Part shown: positions 1-5,657 of the stretch, one piece after another
Layout of the letters: every line of letters begins with the position of its first letter
How positions within the stretch are numbered: position 1 is the first letter of the stretch
Assembly (NCBI GenBank): GCA_937919125.1
Contig: CALFOB010000235.1
Span: forward strand, 1 to 6,059
Source: an uncultured Micrococcales bacterium
GTDB taxonomy: Bacteria > Actinomycetota > Actinomycetes > Actinomycetales > Microbacteriaceae
Reading direction: 5' to 3'
DNA: 6,059 nucleotides
Made by a program: the position numbers and the translations under genes
The notes under the pieces: generated by a model
Databases searched by the model: none
Seen by the model: the letters and a program-made list of their open reading frames with translations, nothing else
Told to the model about the DNA's origin: nothing

Positions 1-1071
1 GCGTCCCGGTAGATAGGCATCAATTCCGTTTGCAAGTACTTTAGAAATTTCATCAAAAGAGTAGCCAGCTGTAACTGCCATGACAATGGCTAACCCGGCG
101 TTAGAAGCCATGTGAGAGCCAAGAATCGGTACACTGCTTACTATTTTTTGCCCATGAGGACCTGTGAGTTCAAACTCAGTCTTGCCTGGTAGCTCGGCCA
201 GAATTCTGACATTCCAGTCAGCATTAACTTCTGGGTTCATGGAAATTGTTGTCACAGGAACTTCGCTAAGTTCAGCAATCTTCTTACCGTAAACAGTGTC
301 AAGGCAAACTACTGAACTCTTTGCTTTTTCTTTGGTGAATAACTTCGCTTTTGCTGAAAGATAGTGCTCGAAACCGTCGTAGTCATCAAAGTGATCGTGA
401 CTAAGGTTTGTAAATCCTGCAACATCAAAAACTAAACCATCGACACGTAGTTGAGTTAGAGCTTGAGCTGACACTTCAACTGCAACGTCGGTTACACCCT
501 TCTCACGCATTCGGGCAATGAGCGCTTGCATCTCAGTTGACTCTGGAGTTGTTAGACGGCTAACAATCACTTCACCTGCGATGTGTCTTTCAGCGGTTGA
601 AGTAAGTCCTGTGGTTCTGCCTAATTGACGAAGTATTCCTTCGAGCAAGTAACTAGTTGAAGTTTTACCGTTAGTTCCAGTTGTTCCAAATAGCAATGGC
701 ATGTTGCCTTCGGTATTTCCATACACAAATGCTGCTAGTTCTCCAAGGTGAGTTCTAGGTTGCTCTAAACGCAGCACAGGAAGTTCTAGTCCAGAAAGAA
801 GATCTAGACCAGCTGAATCGGTAACAACGGCTACAGCGCCTTGCTCAATGGCTTTAGCGATGAAGTTTGCTCCATGAGTTTTGATTCCTGGCATTGCAAC
901 AAATAGATCTCCAGGTCTCAAATCTGAAGTGTTCATGCTGATTCCGGTCAGCATCACCTCATCGTGATTACCAATGATCTCAAGATTAAATCTCTTTGCG
1001 AATGCCTCTAGTGAAACTGGCGCAACTAAGTCAGGTCGAAGAATTGGAGGAATAGATTGTTTAGGTGTCAT
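1..1071 (-). CDS. murE: UDP-MurNAc-tripeptide ligase MurE, partial (C-terminus beyond left edge)
   Basis: This is a cytoplasmic Mur ligase that uses ATP to add the third stem-peptide residue to UDP-MurNAc-L-Ala-D-Glu. The 357 codons visible cover the N-terminal UDP-binding domain (about 1-115, with TGISMNTSDLRPGDLFVAMPG at 42-62) and most of the central ATPase domain. Visible motifs are the P-loop GTTGTNGKTST (129-139, K136), TTPES (174-178), EVSAQAL (199-205), FTNLSHDH (220-227) and AKAKLF (240-245), which holds the lysine usually carbamylated. The sequence breaks at LPGR, just before the C-terminal domain, so the motif that would show which diamino acid is added is not visible. The ATG shares one base with the ftsI stop (TAATG) and has AGGTGG (1077-1082) 5 nt upstream. 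A GTG three codons earlier is possible but badly placed for that ribosome site. Identity is very sure; about 140 residues are missing. Confidence 0.96.
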   Translation of the reverse strand, partial: MTPKQSIPPILRPDLVAPVSLEAFAKRFNLEIIGNHDEVMLTGISMNTSDLRPGDLFVAMPGIKTHGANFIAKAIEQGAVAVVTDSAGLDLLSGLELPVLRLEQPRTHLGELAAFVYGNTEGNMPLLFGTTGTNGKTSTSYLLEGILRQLGRTTGLTSTAERHIAGEVIVSRLTTPESTEMQALIARMREKGVTDVAVEVSAQALTQLRVDGLVFDVAGFTNLSHDHFDDYDGFEHYLSAKAKLFTKEKAKSSVVCLDTVYGKKIAELSEVPVTTISMNPEVNADWNVRILAELPGKTEFELTGPHGQKIVSSVPILGSHMASNAGLAIVMAVTAGYSFDEISKVLANGIDAYLPGR

Positions 1072-2822
1072 TACTTCCACCTAATCGGAATCTTCTTGGA
1101 CTTTGTAGTTGAAGGCGGCACAGCATAAGTTTTCAGAACCTGCTTCATCACCGCAACAAAACCCGGTGTTGCACCAAGTGAGTTGCTAACAGTTCTAGAT
1201 CTAAAAGCAGTGACAGCAACGATGTACTTTGGGTCTTCAACCGGAGCAAGGCCTACGAATGAAACTGCGAAGAGTCTTCCGTAACCTTTACCTTCAGCAA
1301 TCTGAGCTGTTCCTGTCTTACCGCCAACACGGTAGCCCTGAATCCTGGCGGTTCGACCAATGGAACCGAATTCAACTACCTTCTCAAGCATGTCGATAGT
1401 TGTTGCAGCAGTCTTTTCACTGATAACCCGAACTGGTGCGTCAACTGCTGTTTTGGTCATTGTTCCTGAGCTGTCAACACAACCTTCAACCAATACAGGT
1501 GAGAGACGAACTCCCTTATTTGCAATTGTCTGGTAGATACCAGCAGTTTGGATTGGTGTTAGAGAAACTCCTTGACCGAACATAACCGTCTTGTTCGTCA
1601 TCTTGTCCCAGTTTTTGTAATCAGCTAGTAGACCTGAAGACTCACCTTCGAAGTTCACACCGGACTTTGATCCCATGCCAAACTTCTGCATGTATTCATA
1701 CCTAGTCTTTGAGCTAACCTTTCCACCTAATTGCACTATGCCAGTGTTAGATGAATCAACCAGAACACCGGTGAGAGTTAGTTTGTCTGGTGGGTGTTGG
1801 TGAGAGTCATTAATGTTTTGGCCCCAAGGCATGCGCAAAGAATACGGTGCAATTACCTGTGACAAAGGAGTTGCTTTGCCAACATCAACTGCAGTTGCTG
1901 CAGCAACAGGTTTAAGAATCGAACCTGGCTCAAATGAAGTTCTAAAGATTCGAGAAGAACGGTTCTGAGCTTGAACACCACTTGGGTTATTTGGATCAAC
2001 AGTTGGAGCTTCCGCTGCAGCAAGAATTCTTCCGGTAGCTGCTTCAATCACAATTGCACTTGCCCAGTCGGCTTGCAATCTCTTAACAGTTGCAGCCATT
2101 TCCTGTTGAGCGGAATATTGCAAATCTGAATTGATTGAAAGAACAACATCAGAGCCATGCTTTACCTGCTGAATGGTCTGAACAGAAGAAGGAATACGAA
2201 TGCGGTCAGCACCTTCGATGTATGTTTCTTTTCCGTCGGTACCGGCAAGGCATGAATTCATCATTCGCTCTATACCTTCAAGAGCAGAACCGTCTGATCC
2301 AACGAATCCGAGTAGGTTACCTGCAACCGCACCATCTGGGTAGTGACGTACTTGCTTTTGATCGAAGTAGAGCCAAGGAAGTTTTAGTTCTTTTAGCTTT
2401 GTGAAGGTAGCCGCGCTAACTGACTTCTTAAGGTTCGCATAACGAGATGTGCCAGTCATCTTTTCAAGAAGTACATCGGTTGGGACTTTTAGGATGCCTG
2501 AAAGCTTCTCAGCAATTTGGTCCTTCGAAAAAGGTACTTTTTGGCCATCAATGGTCAGCACAACCGGACCAACAATCTTTGGATCTACGTTCACATCCCA
2601 ACTCACAACTGATGTCGCAAGAATTCGCCCGGAGCTGTCGACGATGTTTCCACGAATTGCGGGAATAGTGCGGGTGGTTTCTCTTGCTTGAGTGGAAATG
2701 TCGTTTAGGCGATCAGCGTCAACAACTTGAACATAAAATAATCTGCCTACGAAAGCTGACATGACAAGAAGCAAGACAACAACGAATGCCGTGTATCTTC
2801 TGTCAGTTTGGCTGGTATGCAT
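1071..2822 (-). CDS. ftsI: Septal peptidoglycan transpeptidase FtsI (class B penicillin-binding protein)
   Basis: This class B PBP cross-links peptidoglycan at the division septum and would work with FtsW and the FtsL/FtsB/FtsQ complex. The 583-residue protein has a short cytoplasmic tail (1-12), one membrane anchor (about 13-34), a PBP dimer or pedestal domain starting at RGNIVDSSGRILA (57-69), and a transpeptidase domain (about 255-565). The catalytic motifs are complete: SILK (S301 nucleophile, K304), SSN (357-359) and KTG (502-504). The usual SxxK form in this family is STxK, so Ile at position 302 is a mild departure. There are no PASTA repeats; the C-terminus is a short basic tail. Two cysteines (C191, C448) lie outside the membrane. 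The ATG is directly preceded by an in-frame TAG, so it cannot start further upstream; AGGTG (2827-2831) is a ribosome site 4 nt away. It lies 17 bases after ftsL. Also called pbpB in actinobacteria. Confidence 0.97.
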   Translation of the reverse strand: MHTSQTDRRYTAFVVVLLLVMSAFVGRLFYVQVVDADRLNDISTQARETTRTIPAIRGNIVDSSGRILATSVVSWDVNVDPKIVGPVVLTIDGQKVPFSKDQIAEKLSGILKVPTDVLLEKMTGTSRYANLKKSVSAATFTKLKELKLPWLYFDQKQVRHYPDGAVAGNLLGFVGSDGSALEGIERMMNSCLAGTDGKETYIEGADRIRIPSSVQTIQQVKHGSDVVLSINSDLQYSAQQEMAATVKRLQADWASAIVIEAATGRILAAAEAPTVDPNNPSGVQAQNRSSRIFRTSFEPGSILKPVAAATAVDVGKATPLSQVIAPYSLRMPWGQNINDSHQHPPDKLTLTGVLVDSSNTGIVQLGGKVSSKTRYEYMQKFGMGSKSGVNFEGESSGLLADYKNWDKMTNKTVMFGQGVSLTPIQTAGIYQTIANKGVRLSPVLVEGCVDSSGTMTKTAVDAPVRVISEKTAATTIDMLEKVVEFGSIGRTARIQGYRVGGKTGTAQIAEGKGYGRLFAVSFVGLAPVEDPKYIVAVTAFRSRTVSNSLGATPGFVAVMKQVLKTYAVPPSTTKSKKIPIRWK

Positions 2823-2839
2823 CTAACACCTAAGTTCAG

Positions 2840-3481
2840 TTAGTTCGTAGGTGATTTAGGAATACCCACTGGAATCAAAGGTACTTCGGCAGCAGCGGTG
2901 TTATTGCTCTTGACACTCTTAGTGGTGGAAGTTTTCAGTGTTGGAGCATCAATTGTTGCGGTCTTGGTGCTGGTCAACTTAGAAACATTGCTTCTTACAG
3001 TCATTGCTGCATTAGCAATAAGGTTCTTTGAAACAGCAATTGAGCTTTCTACTGAAGCAGGAACAGCTGAACCTAAAACCTTTGCTTCTTTCACGTTCAA
3101 GAAAACAGGGTTTGAGTTCACGATCATGCCAAGAGCTTTAGCGCTGTTAGCAAGGTTCTGCGGAGAACGCAGTGAGTCAACCTGCTGGCTAACTACCTGG
3201 GTTTGGGTAGCTAGAGCTTCGGTGTCCTTCTTCAAAGTTGAGATTGTATAAACTGCAGTGTCGCACCATGCGTTCACGATTAGACCAGAGATTGAAATCA
3301 AGCTCAGCCCGATAATTACTTTTCTTAGAACAGTTTTAGGAAATCTAAAGCTTGCTCTCTCGGCTCTTGCTGCTGACTTAGCCTTAGGGCGTCTTACCGG
3401 CTGAACTGTTGCTGTAACAGGTCTTAGGTGTCTTCTAGGGGCTAGAGGACGAATAGGTTGGGCTTGTCTTGCAATGCTCAT
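2840..3481 (-). CDS. ftsL: Cell division protein FtsL-like, single-pass membrane protein
   Basis: This is a bitopic divisome protein that, by family knowledge, pairs with FtsB and helps activate FtsWI. The 213-residue protein shows a long basic, Pro/Arg/Ala-rich cytoplasmic N-terminus (1-52), one transmembrane helix (about 55-72, IIGLSLISISGLIVNAW), a periplasm-side helix of coiled-coil type (about 78-105), and the FtsL-type segment SPQNLANSAKALGMI (106-120). The rest, about 140-213, is Ser/Thr/Lys-rich with low complexity and ends in a Pro-rich stretch. FtsL is poorly conserved in sequence, so the name rests on architecture and on its place between rsmH and ftsI. The ATG overlaps the rsmH stop (ATGA, 4 bases), which implies translational coupling. 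A ribosome site TTAGGA with AGGA at 3489-3492 lies 7 nt upstream, and an in-frame TAG 9 nt upstream excludes a longer product. Confidence 0.88.
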   Translation of the reverse strand: MSIARQAQPIRPLAPRRHLRPVTATVQPVRRPKAKSAARAERASFRFPKTVLRKVIIGLSLISISGLIVNAWCDTAVYTISTLKKDTEALATQTQVVSQQVDSLRSPQNLANSAKALGMIVNSNPVFLNVKEAKVLGSAVPASVESSIAVSKNLIANAAMTVRSNVSKLTSTKTATIDAPTLKTSTTKSVKSNNTAAAEVPLIPVGIPKSPTN

Positions 3482-4437
3482 GCTGCGTTCCTAATTTTCT
3501 GGGCAGCACGCAGACGAACTGATGCTGATCTAGGGTTTCTACTGATTTCTTCTTCTGTTGCTTTTTCCGCTCCCCTAACCAGTAGGCGAAGAATTGGGGC
3601 GTGCTGTTCAAGTTCGATAGGTAGATCTAGAGGAGCTGAAGAAGTTGAGGCAGCTACAAGTGCCTGCTTCACAATGCGGTCTTCTAGTGACTGGTAAGAA
3701 AGAACCAAAACTCTGCCGTCAACCTTTAGGGCATCAATAACTGCAGGAATGGTGTCTTCAAGAATTTCTAGTTCACGGTTCACTTCAATGCGTAGAGCCT
3801 GGAAGACACGCTTGGCTGGGTGGCCTGTGCTCTTACCAGGAATGAAAGGAACAACCTTGGCGATGATGTCTGTGAGCTGCTTGCTTGTTGTGAATGGAGA
3901 TTTTGATCTGATCTTCACAATCTGACGGGCAATAGCTCTTGCGTATCTCTCTTCGCCATAGGTTTTGAAGATACGGTTTAGGTCATCTTCGTTGTATTCG
4001 TTGAGAATCTTGGCTGCGGTGAGCTCTTCGGTTGCATCCATTCGCATGTCTAGTGGAGCATCGAATGAATAAGCGAAGCCACGGTCTTTTTCATCCAACT
4101 GCATTGAAGAAACACCAAGGTCCAGAAGAACTGCATCTGCAAGGTTTAGCCCTAGCTCTTCGAGAACTTCAGGAATTTCGCTGTAGACAGCTTGAACAAG
4201 GTGAATGCGATCTGCGAAAGGAGCAAGACGCTCACCTGCTAGACGAAGAGCATTCTCATCGCGATCGATTCCAACAAGAACTAAGTTTGGGAATCTCAAA
4301 AGGAAAGCTTCGCTGTGACCGCCAAGTCCCAGAGTTCCATCAACCAAGATTGCTGACTCGCCTTTTAGCGCTTCACCAAGGATTTCAATGCAACGTTCTA
4401 GAAGAACTGGTTCGTGGAGGGATGAGATTTCAGACAT
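3478..4437 (-). CDS. rsmH: 16S rRNA (cytosine(1402)-N(4))-methyltransferase RsmH
   Basis: This SAM-dependent enzyme (formerly MraW) methylates N4 of C1402 in the decoding centre of 16S rRNA. The 319 residues match the family's usual length of 310-330. It opens with HEPVLLERC (8-16). Then come the SAM site DGTLGLGGHS (33-42), the acidic strand end GIDRDENAL (56-64), DLGVSSMQLD (106-115) and GFAYSFDAPLDMRMD (120-134). Further on are HPAKRVFQALRIEVNREL (206-223), SYQSLEDRIVK (247-257) and NPRSASVRLRAA (301-312). All signature blocks are intact, with the small inserted domain between about 135 and 205. The start is fixed by an in-frame TAA 6 nt before the ATG. No well-spaced Shine-Dalgarno site exists; the nearest, AGGAAC, is about 14 nt away. 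Its end overlaps ftsL by 4 bases, and it follows mraZ after a 114-base gap. Confidence 0.98.
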   Translation of the reverse strand: MSEISSLHEPVLLERCIEILGEALKGESAILVDGTLGLGGHSEAFLLRFPNLVLVGIDRDENALRLAGERLAPFADRIHLVQAVYSEIPEVLEELGLNLADAVLLDLGVSSMQLDEKDRGFAYSFDAPLDMRMDATEELTAAKILNEYNEDDLNRIFKTYGEERYARAIARQIVKIRSKSPFTTSKQLTDIIAKVVPFIPGKSTGHPAKRVFQALRIEVNRELEILEDTIPAVIDALKVDGRVLVLSYQSLEDRIVKQALVAASTSSAPLDLPIELEQHAPILRLLVRGAEKATEEEISRNPRSASVRLRAAQKIRNAA

Positions 4438-4551
4438 TTGTTGCTTTTAGTTCCTAGAGCCTGAACCCCATCCATTTGCACCTTTTGGTTGCTGCTTTAG
4501 GAATCGGGGGAGAAATCCAAAGCCAAATAGTTGGAGATTAGGACCTAGGAA
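4438..4551. other. mraZ-rsmH intergenic gap with a flanking inverted repeat
   Basis: This 114-base spacer is the only sizeable gap inside the operon part of the window. TTCCTAG (4451-4457) and CTAGGAA (4545-4551) form a 7-bp perfect inverted repeat that extends imperfectly by two pairs after one mismatch. In the - strand RNA one arm abuts the mraZ stop codon and the other contains AGGAAC, the only SD-like sequence before rsmH. The loop is about 87 nt and a 7-bp match this far apart has a fair chance of being accidental. I see no convincing internal promoter or open reading frame here. Confidence 0.35.
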
Positions 4552-4983
4552 TTAGTTCAGCCTCACCTCCCCCTCGGAGAAGTTGGCGAATGCTTCAGCA
4601 CCGGCATTCATGAATGCAGCACGAGTTTCTGGGTTCCAAATTTCAATGTGCTTTCCAGCACCAGCTACAACAAGTTCGCGACCTAGGCCAGCCCACTCAC
4701 GAAGATTTGCAGTGACCAAGATTCGTCCTTGGCCGTCAGGAGTTTGCTCATCGGCATCACCGAAGAAGTGACGAGTTAGCACTCTAAAGTCCTGGGTTCC
4801 AACAGTTGTGTTGGCAGTTAGAGCCTCTGCTCTGCTCTCGTATTCAGCTCTGGTCATTACAACGACACAGTTCTCTTGTCCTTTAGTTAGGACTACTCCT
4901 CCAGCCAGACGATCTCTGAATTTTGCTGGAAGGATCAGGCGGAACTTCTCATCGAGTTTGGGATAGCTAGTACCGATAAACAC
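4552..4983 (-). CDS. mraZ: Transcriptional regulator MraZ
   Basis: MraZ is a DNA-binding protein with two SpoVT-AbrB repeats that forms ring-shaped oligomers and controls the dcw operon it heads. The 143 residues match the family length. The first repeat carries DEKFRLILPAKFRD (11-24) and the second DGQGRILVTANLREWAGL (83-100), followed by the typical HIEIWNPE (112-119). Position 14 is Phe where the family motif D-x-K-G-R has Gly; the second repeat keeps the Gly (G86). The protein starts with GTG: this gives the conserved MFIGT N-terminus, and an in-frame TAG 15 nt upstream leaves no other start. The purine-rich AGGGAAAGGG (4991-5000) lies 7 nt before the start. Three GTGG repeats in its own leader are the expected autoregulatory site. 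Confidence 0.97.
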   Translation of the reverse strand: MFIGTSYPKLDEKFRLILPAKFRDRLAGGVVLTKGQENCVVVMTRAEYESRAEALTANTTVGTQDFRVLTRHFFGDADEQTPDGQGRILVTANLREWAGLGRELVVAGAGKHIEIWNPETRAAFMNAGAEAFANFSEGEVRLN

Positions 4984-5020
4984 TTGCTCGCCCTTTCCCT
5001 AGTTCGACTTTGTACCTTTG

Positions 5021-5046
5021 CTCCACAATACACCACTTTCATCCAC
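5021..5046 (-). promoter_or_regulatory. Candidate MraZ operator: three GTGG repeats at 10-bp spacing
   Basis: Read on the - strand, GTGGAT, GTGGTG and GTGGAG begin at 5046, 5036 and 5026, exactly one helical turn apart, each followed by an A/T-rich tetramer (GAAA, TATT, CAAA). The next phase (5013-5016) reads GGTA, at best a decayed fourth copy. MraZ proteins are known to bind short G-rich direct repeats in phase upstream of mraZ; the E. coli site is TGGG repeats with a 10-bp period. The site ends about 40 bp before the mraZ start codon. The pattern and place are seen directly; the binding is inferred. Confidence 0.8.
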
Positions 5047-5061
5047 AAATATGCAAATATG
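5046..5061. repeat. Tandem 8-bp duplication CAAATATG x2
   Basis: Two perfect adjacent copies of CAAATATG (CATATTTG on the - strand) lie immediately upstream of the GTGG repeats in the mraZ leader, sharing one base with them. It may be simple slippage or an AT-rich spacer in the control region; no function can be read from it. Confidence 0.6.
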
Positions 5062-5067
5062 TGCAAG

Positions 5068-5096
5068 AAGTTACTATTCTGGCGTGTTTAGGTCAA
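5068..5096 (-). promoter_or_regulatory. Candidate sigma-70-type promoter for the mraZ operon
   Basis: On the - strand TTGACC (5091-5096) is followed after exactly 17 bp by TAACTT (5068-5073), which fits the actinobacterial TAnnnT form of the -10 box. Transcription would start near 5061, giving a leader of about 80 nt with the three GTGG repeats roughly 15-40 nt downstream of the start. The -35 is strong and the -10 moderate; no transcript data support it. Confidence 0.5.
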
Positions 5097-5159
5097 TAAA
5101 AGCAAGGGGTTCTTTGGTGGAGGGAAAATCTCAATTTTGCCAAAAATGGCCTTAAATGA

Positions 5160-5215
5160 CCAAAGGACCACAGCCTTTAGGCTGAAGTCCTTCAGTTTGC
5201 TGCCTTTTTGGCAGC
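5160..5215 (-). terminator. Paired hairpins after the DUF3040 gene, candidate terminator
   Basis: Two stems follow the DUF3040 stop codon in its RNA. The first is GCTGCC-AAAAA-GGCAGC (5199-5215). The second spans 5160-5195: an outer 9-bp helix CTGAAGGAC/GTCCTTTGG, a 2x2 internal loop, then CAGCC-TAAA-GGCTG. The outer helix uses one U-G and one G-U pair that exist only in the - strand transcript, so the structure is directional and agrees with a role in that RNA. A third weak stem GCCA-TTTT-TGGC lies at 5140-5151. No clear U-tract follows either main hairpin, so termination may be weak or factor-dependent; a structured leader is the alternative. Confidence 0.45.
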
Positions 5216-5227
5216 TAAGTCTTGGGT

Positions 5228-5599
5228 TTAGTTACCGTTTCGCTGATCCCAACGGTTCTGAAAATATCCAGAAGTGCCTGGTTTTGGGCCTGTTTTAGGT
5301 GTTTTTGTAGGCTGGCTCTCTCGGAATGCCTTGCTAGTCCAGTTCTGGCTAACCAGGTAAAGGCCGGTCAACATGGTCAAGAAAGCTAGAACACCAAGGA
5401 GCACCTGCTGGATGGTGGTCGCAAAAATCATAATTCCAAGTCCAAGGACCACAAGTAAGGAACCTAGAACTAGTAATCGGCCGTATTTGACCTTGCCTGG
5501 CACCTCAGGAGTCTTCTTTTCCTTGGCAACTGGCTTGCCACCGTTAAGTTGACGTTCAAGTTCATCAAGAACTTTTTGCTCGTTCTCGCTTAATCCCAA
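5228..5599 (-). CDS. DUF3040 family small membrane protein, function unknown
   Basis: This 123-residue protein begins MGLSENEQKVLDELERQL, the N-terminal signature of the actinobacterial DUF3040 family, whose function is unknown. A short cytoplasmic helix (4-18) and a Lys-rich linker lead to two hydrophobic helices (about 40-60 and 64-85), which predict a membrane hairpin. A Pro/Lys/Thr-rich tail ends in FQNRWDQRN, resembling the basic-aromatic end common in the family. The start is TTG: an in-frame TAA lies eight codons upstream with no other start between, and GAGGAG (5606-5611) sits 6 nt before the TTG, a strong ribosome site. It is divergent from the prenyl synthase and on the same strand as mraZ, but separated from it by hairpins and a separate promoter, so it is probably its own transcription unit. 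The family linkage to mraZ is also found in mycobacteria. Confidence 0.9.
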   Translation of the reverse strand: MGLSENEQKVLDELERQLNGGKPVAKEKKTPEVPGKVKYGRLLVLGSLLVVLGLGIMIFATTIQQVLLGVLAFLTMLTGLYLVSQNWTSKAFRESQPTKTPKTGPKPGTSGYFQNRWDQRNGN

Positions 5600-5657
5600 A
5601 GTTTTCTCCTCGCCTTGCCTTTAATGCTAAACCTATTCGCCAAGTTAGGCTATTCCA
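5600..5657. promoter_or_regulatory. Divergent promoter region between DUF3040 and the prenyl synthase
   Basis: Only 58 bases separate the two start codons, so both promoters must lie here or inside the opposite coding sequence. On the + strand TAGGCT (5646-5651) lies 6 nt before the GTG, the geometry of a leaderless actinobacterial promoter. On the - strand TAGCAT (5624-5629) is a possible -10 for the DUF3040 gene, with a leader of about 18 nt carrying GAGGAG. Neither has a recognisable -35 at standard spacing, so exact boxes are uncertain. Confidence 0.4.

Noticed and set aside
1853..2668. Several short frames on both strands inside ftsI
   Set aside because: All lie within the transpeptidase gene, whose reading frame is complete with SxxK, SxN and KTG motifs.
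2898..3251. A 117-codon hydrophobic + strand frame opposite ftsL
   Set aside because: The Leu/Val/Phe-rich translation is what the complement of a Lys/Thr/Ser/Ala-rich FtsL tail produces; no own promoter or ribosome site stands out.
3458..3697. A + strand frame crossing the ftsL-rsmH junction
   Set aside because: Antisense to two confident overlapping genes; composition is that of a shadow frame.
4032..4457. A 141-codon open frame on the + strand opposite rsmH
   Set aside because: It lies wholly antisense to an intact RsmH with all family motifs, its translation resembles no family and is rich in His/Gln/Leu as expected from reverse-frame reading.
4456..4475. Upstream ATG codons before rsmH as an alternative start
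   Set aside because: They are out of frame with RsmH, and an in-frame TAA lies 6 nt before the chosen ATG.
4438..4551. An internal promoter for rsmH
   Set aside because: I could not find a -35/-10 pair at normal spacing on the - strand; the region is short and inside an operon.
5199..5215. GCTGCC-TTTTT-GGCAGC as a + strand intrinsic terminator
   Set aside because: The T-run is in the loop rather than after the stem, and no + strand gene ends to its left.
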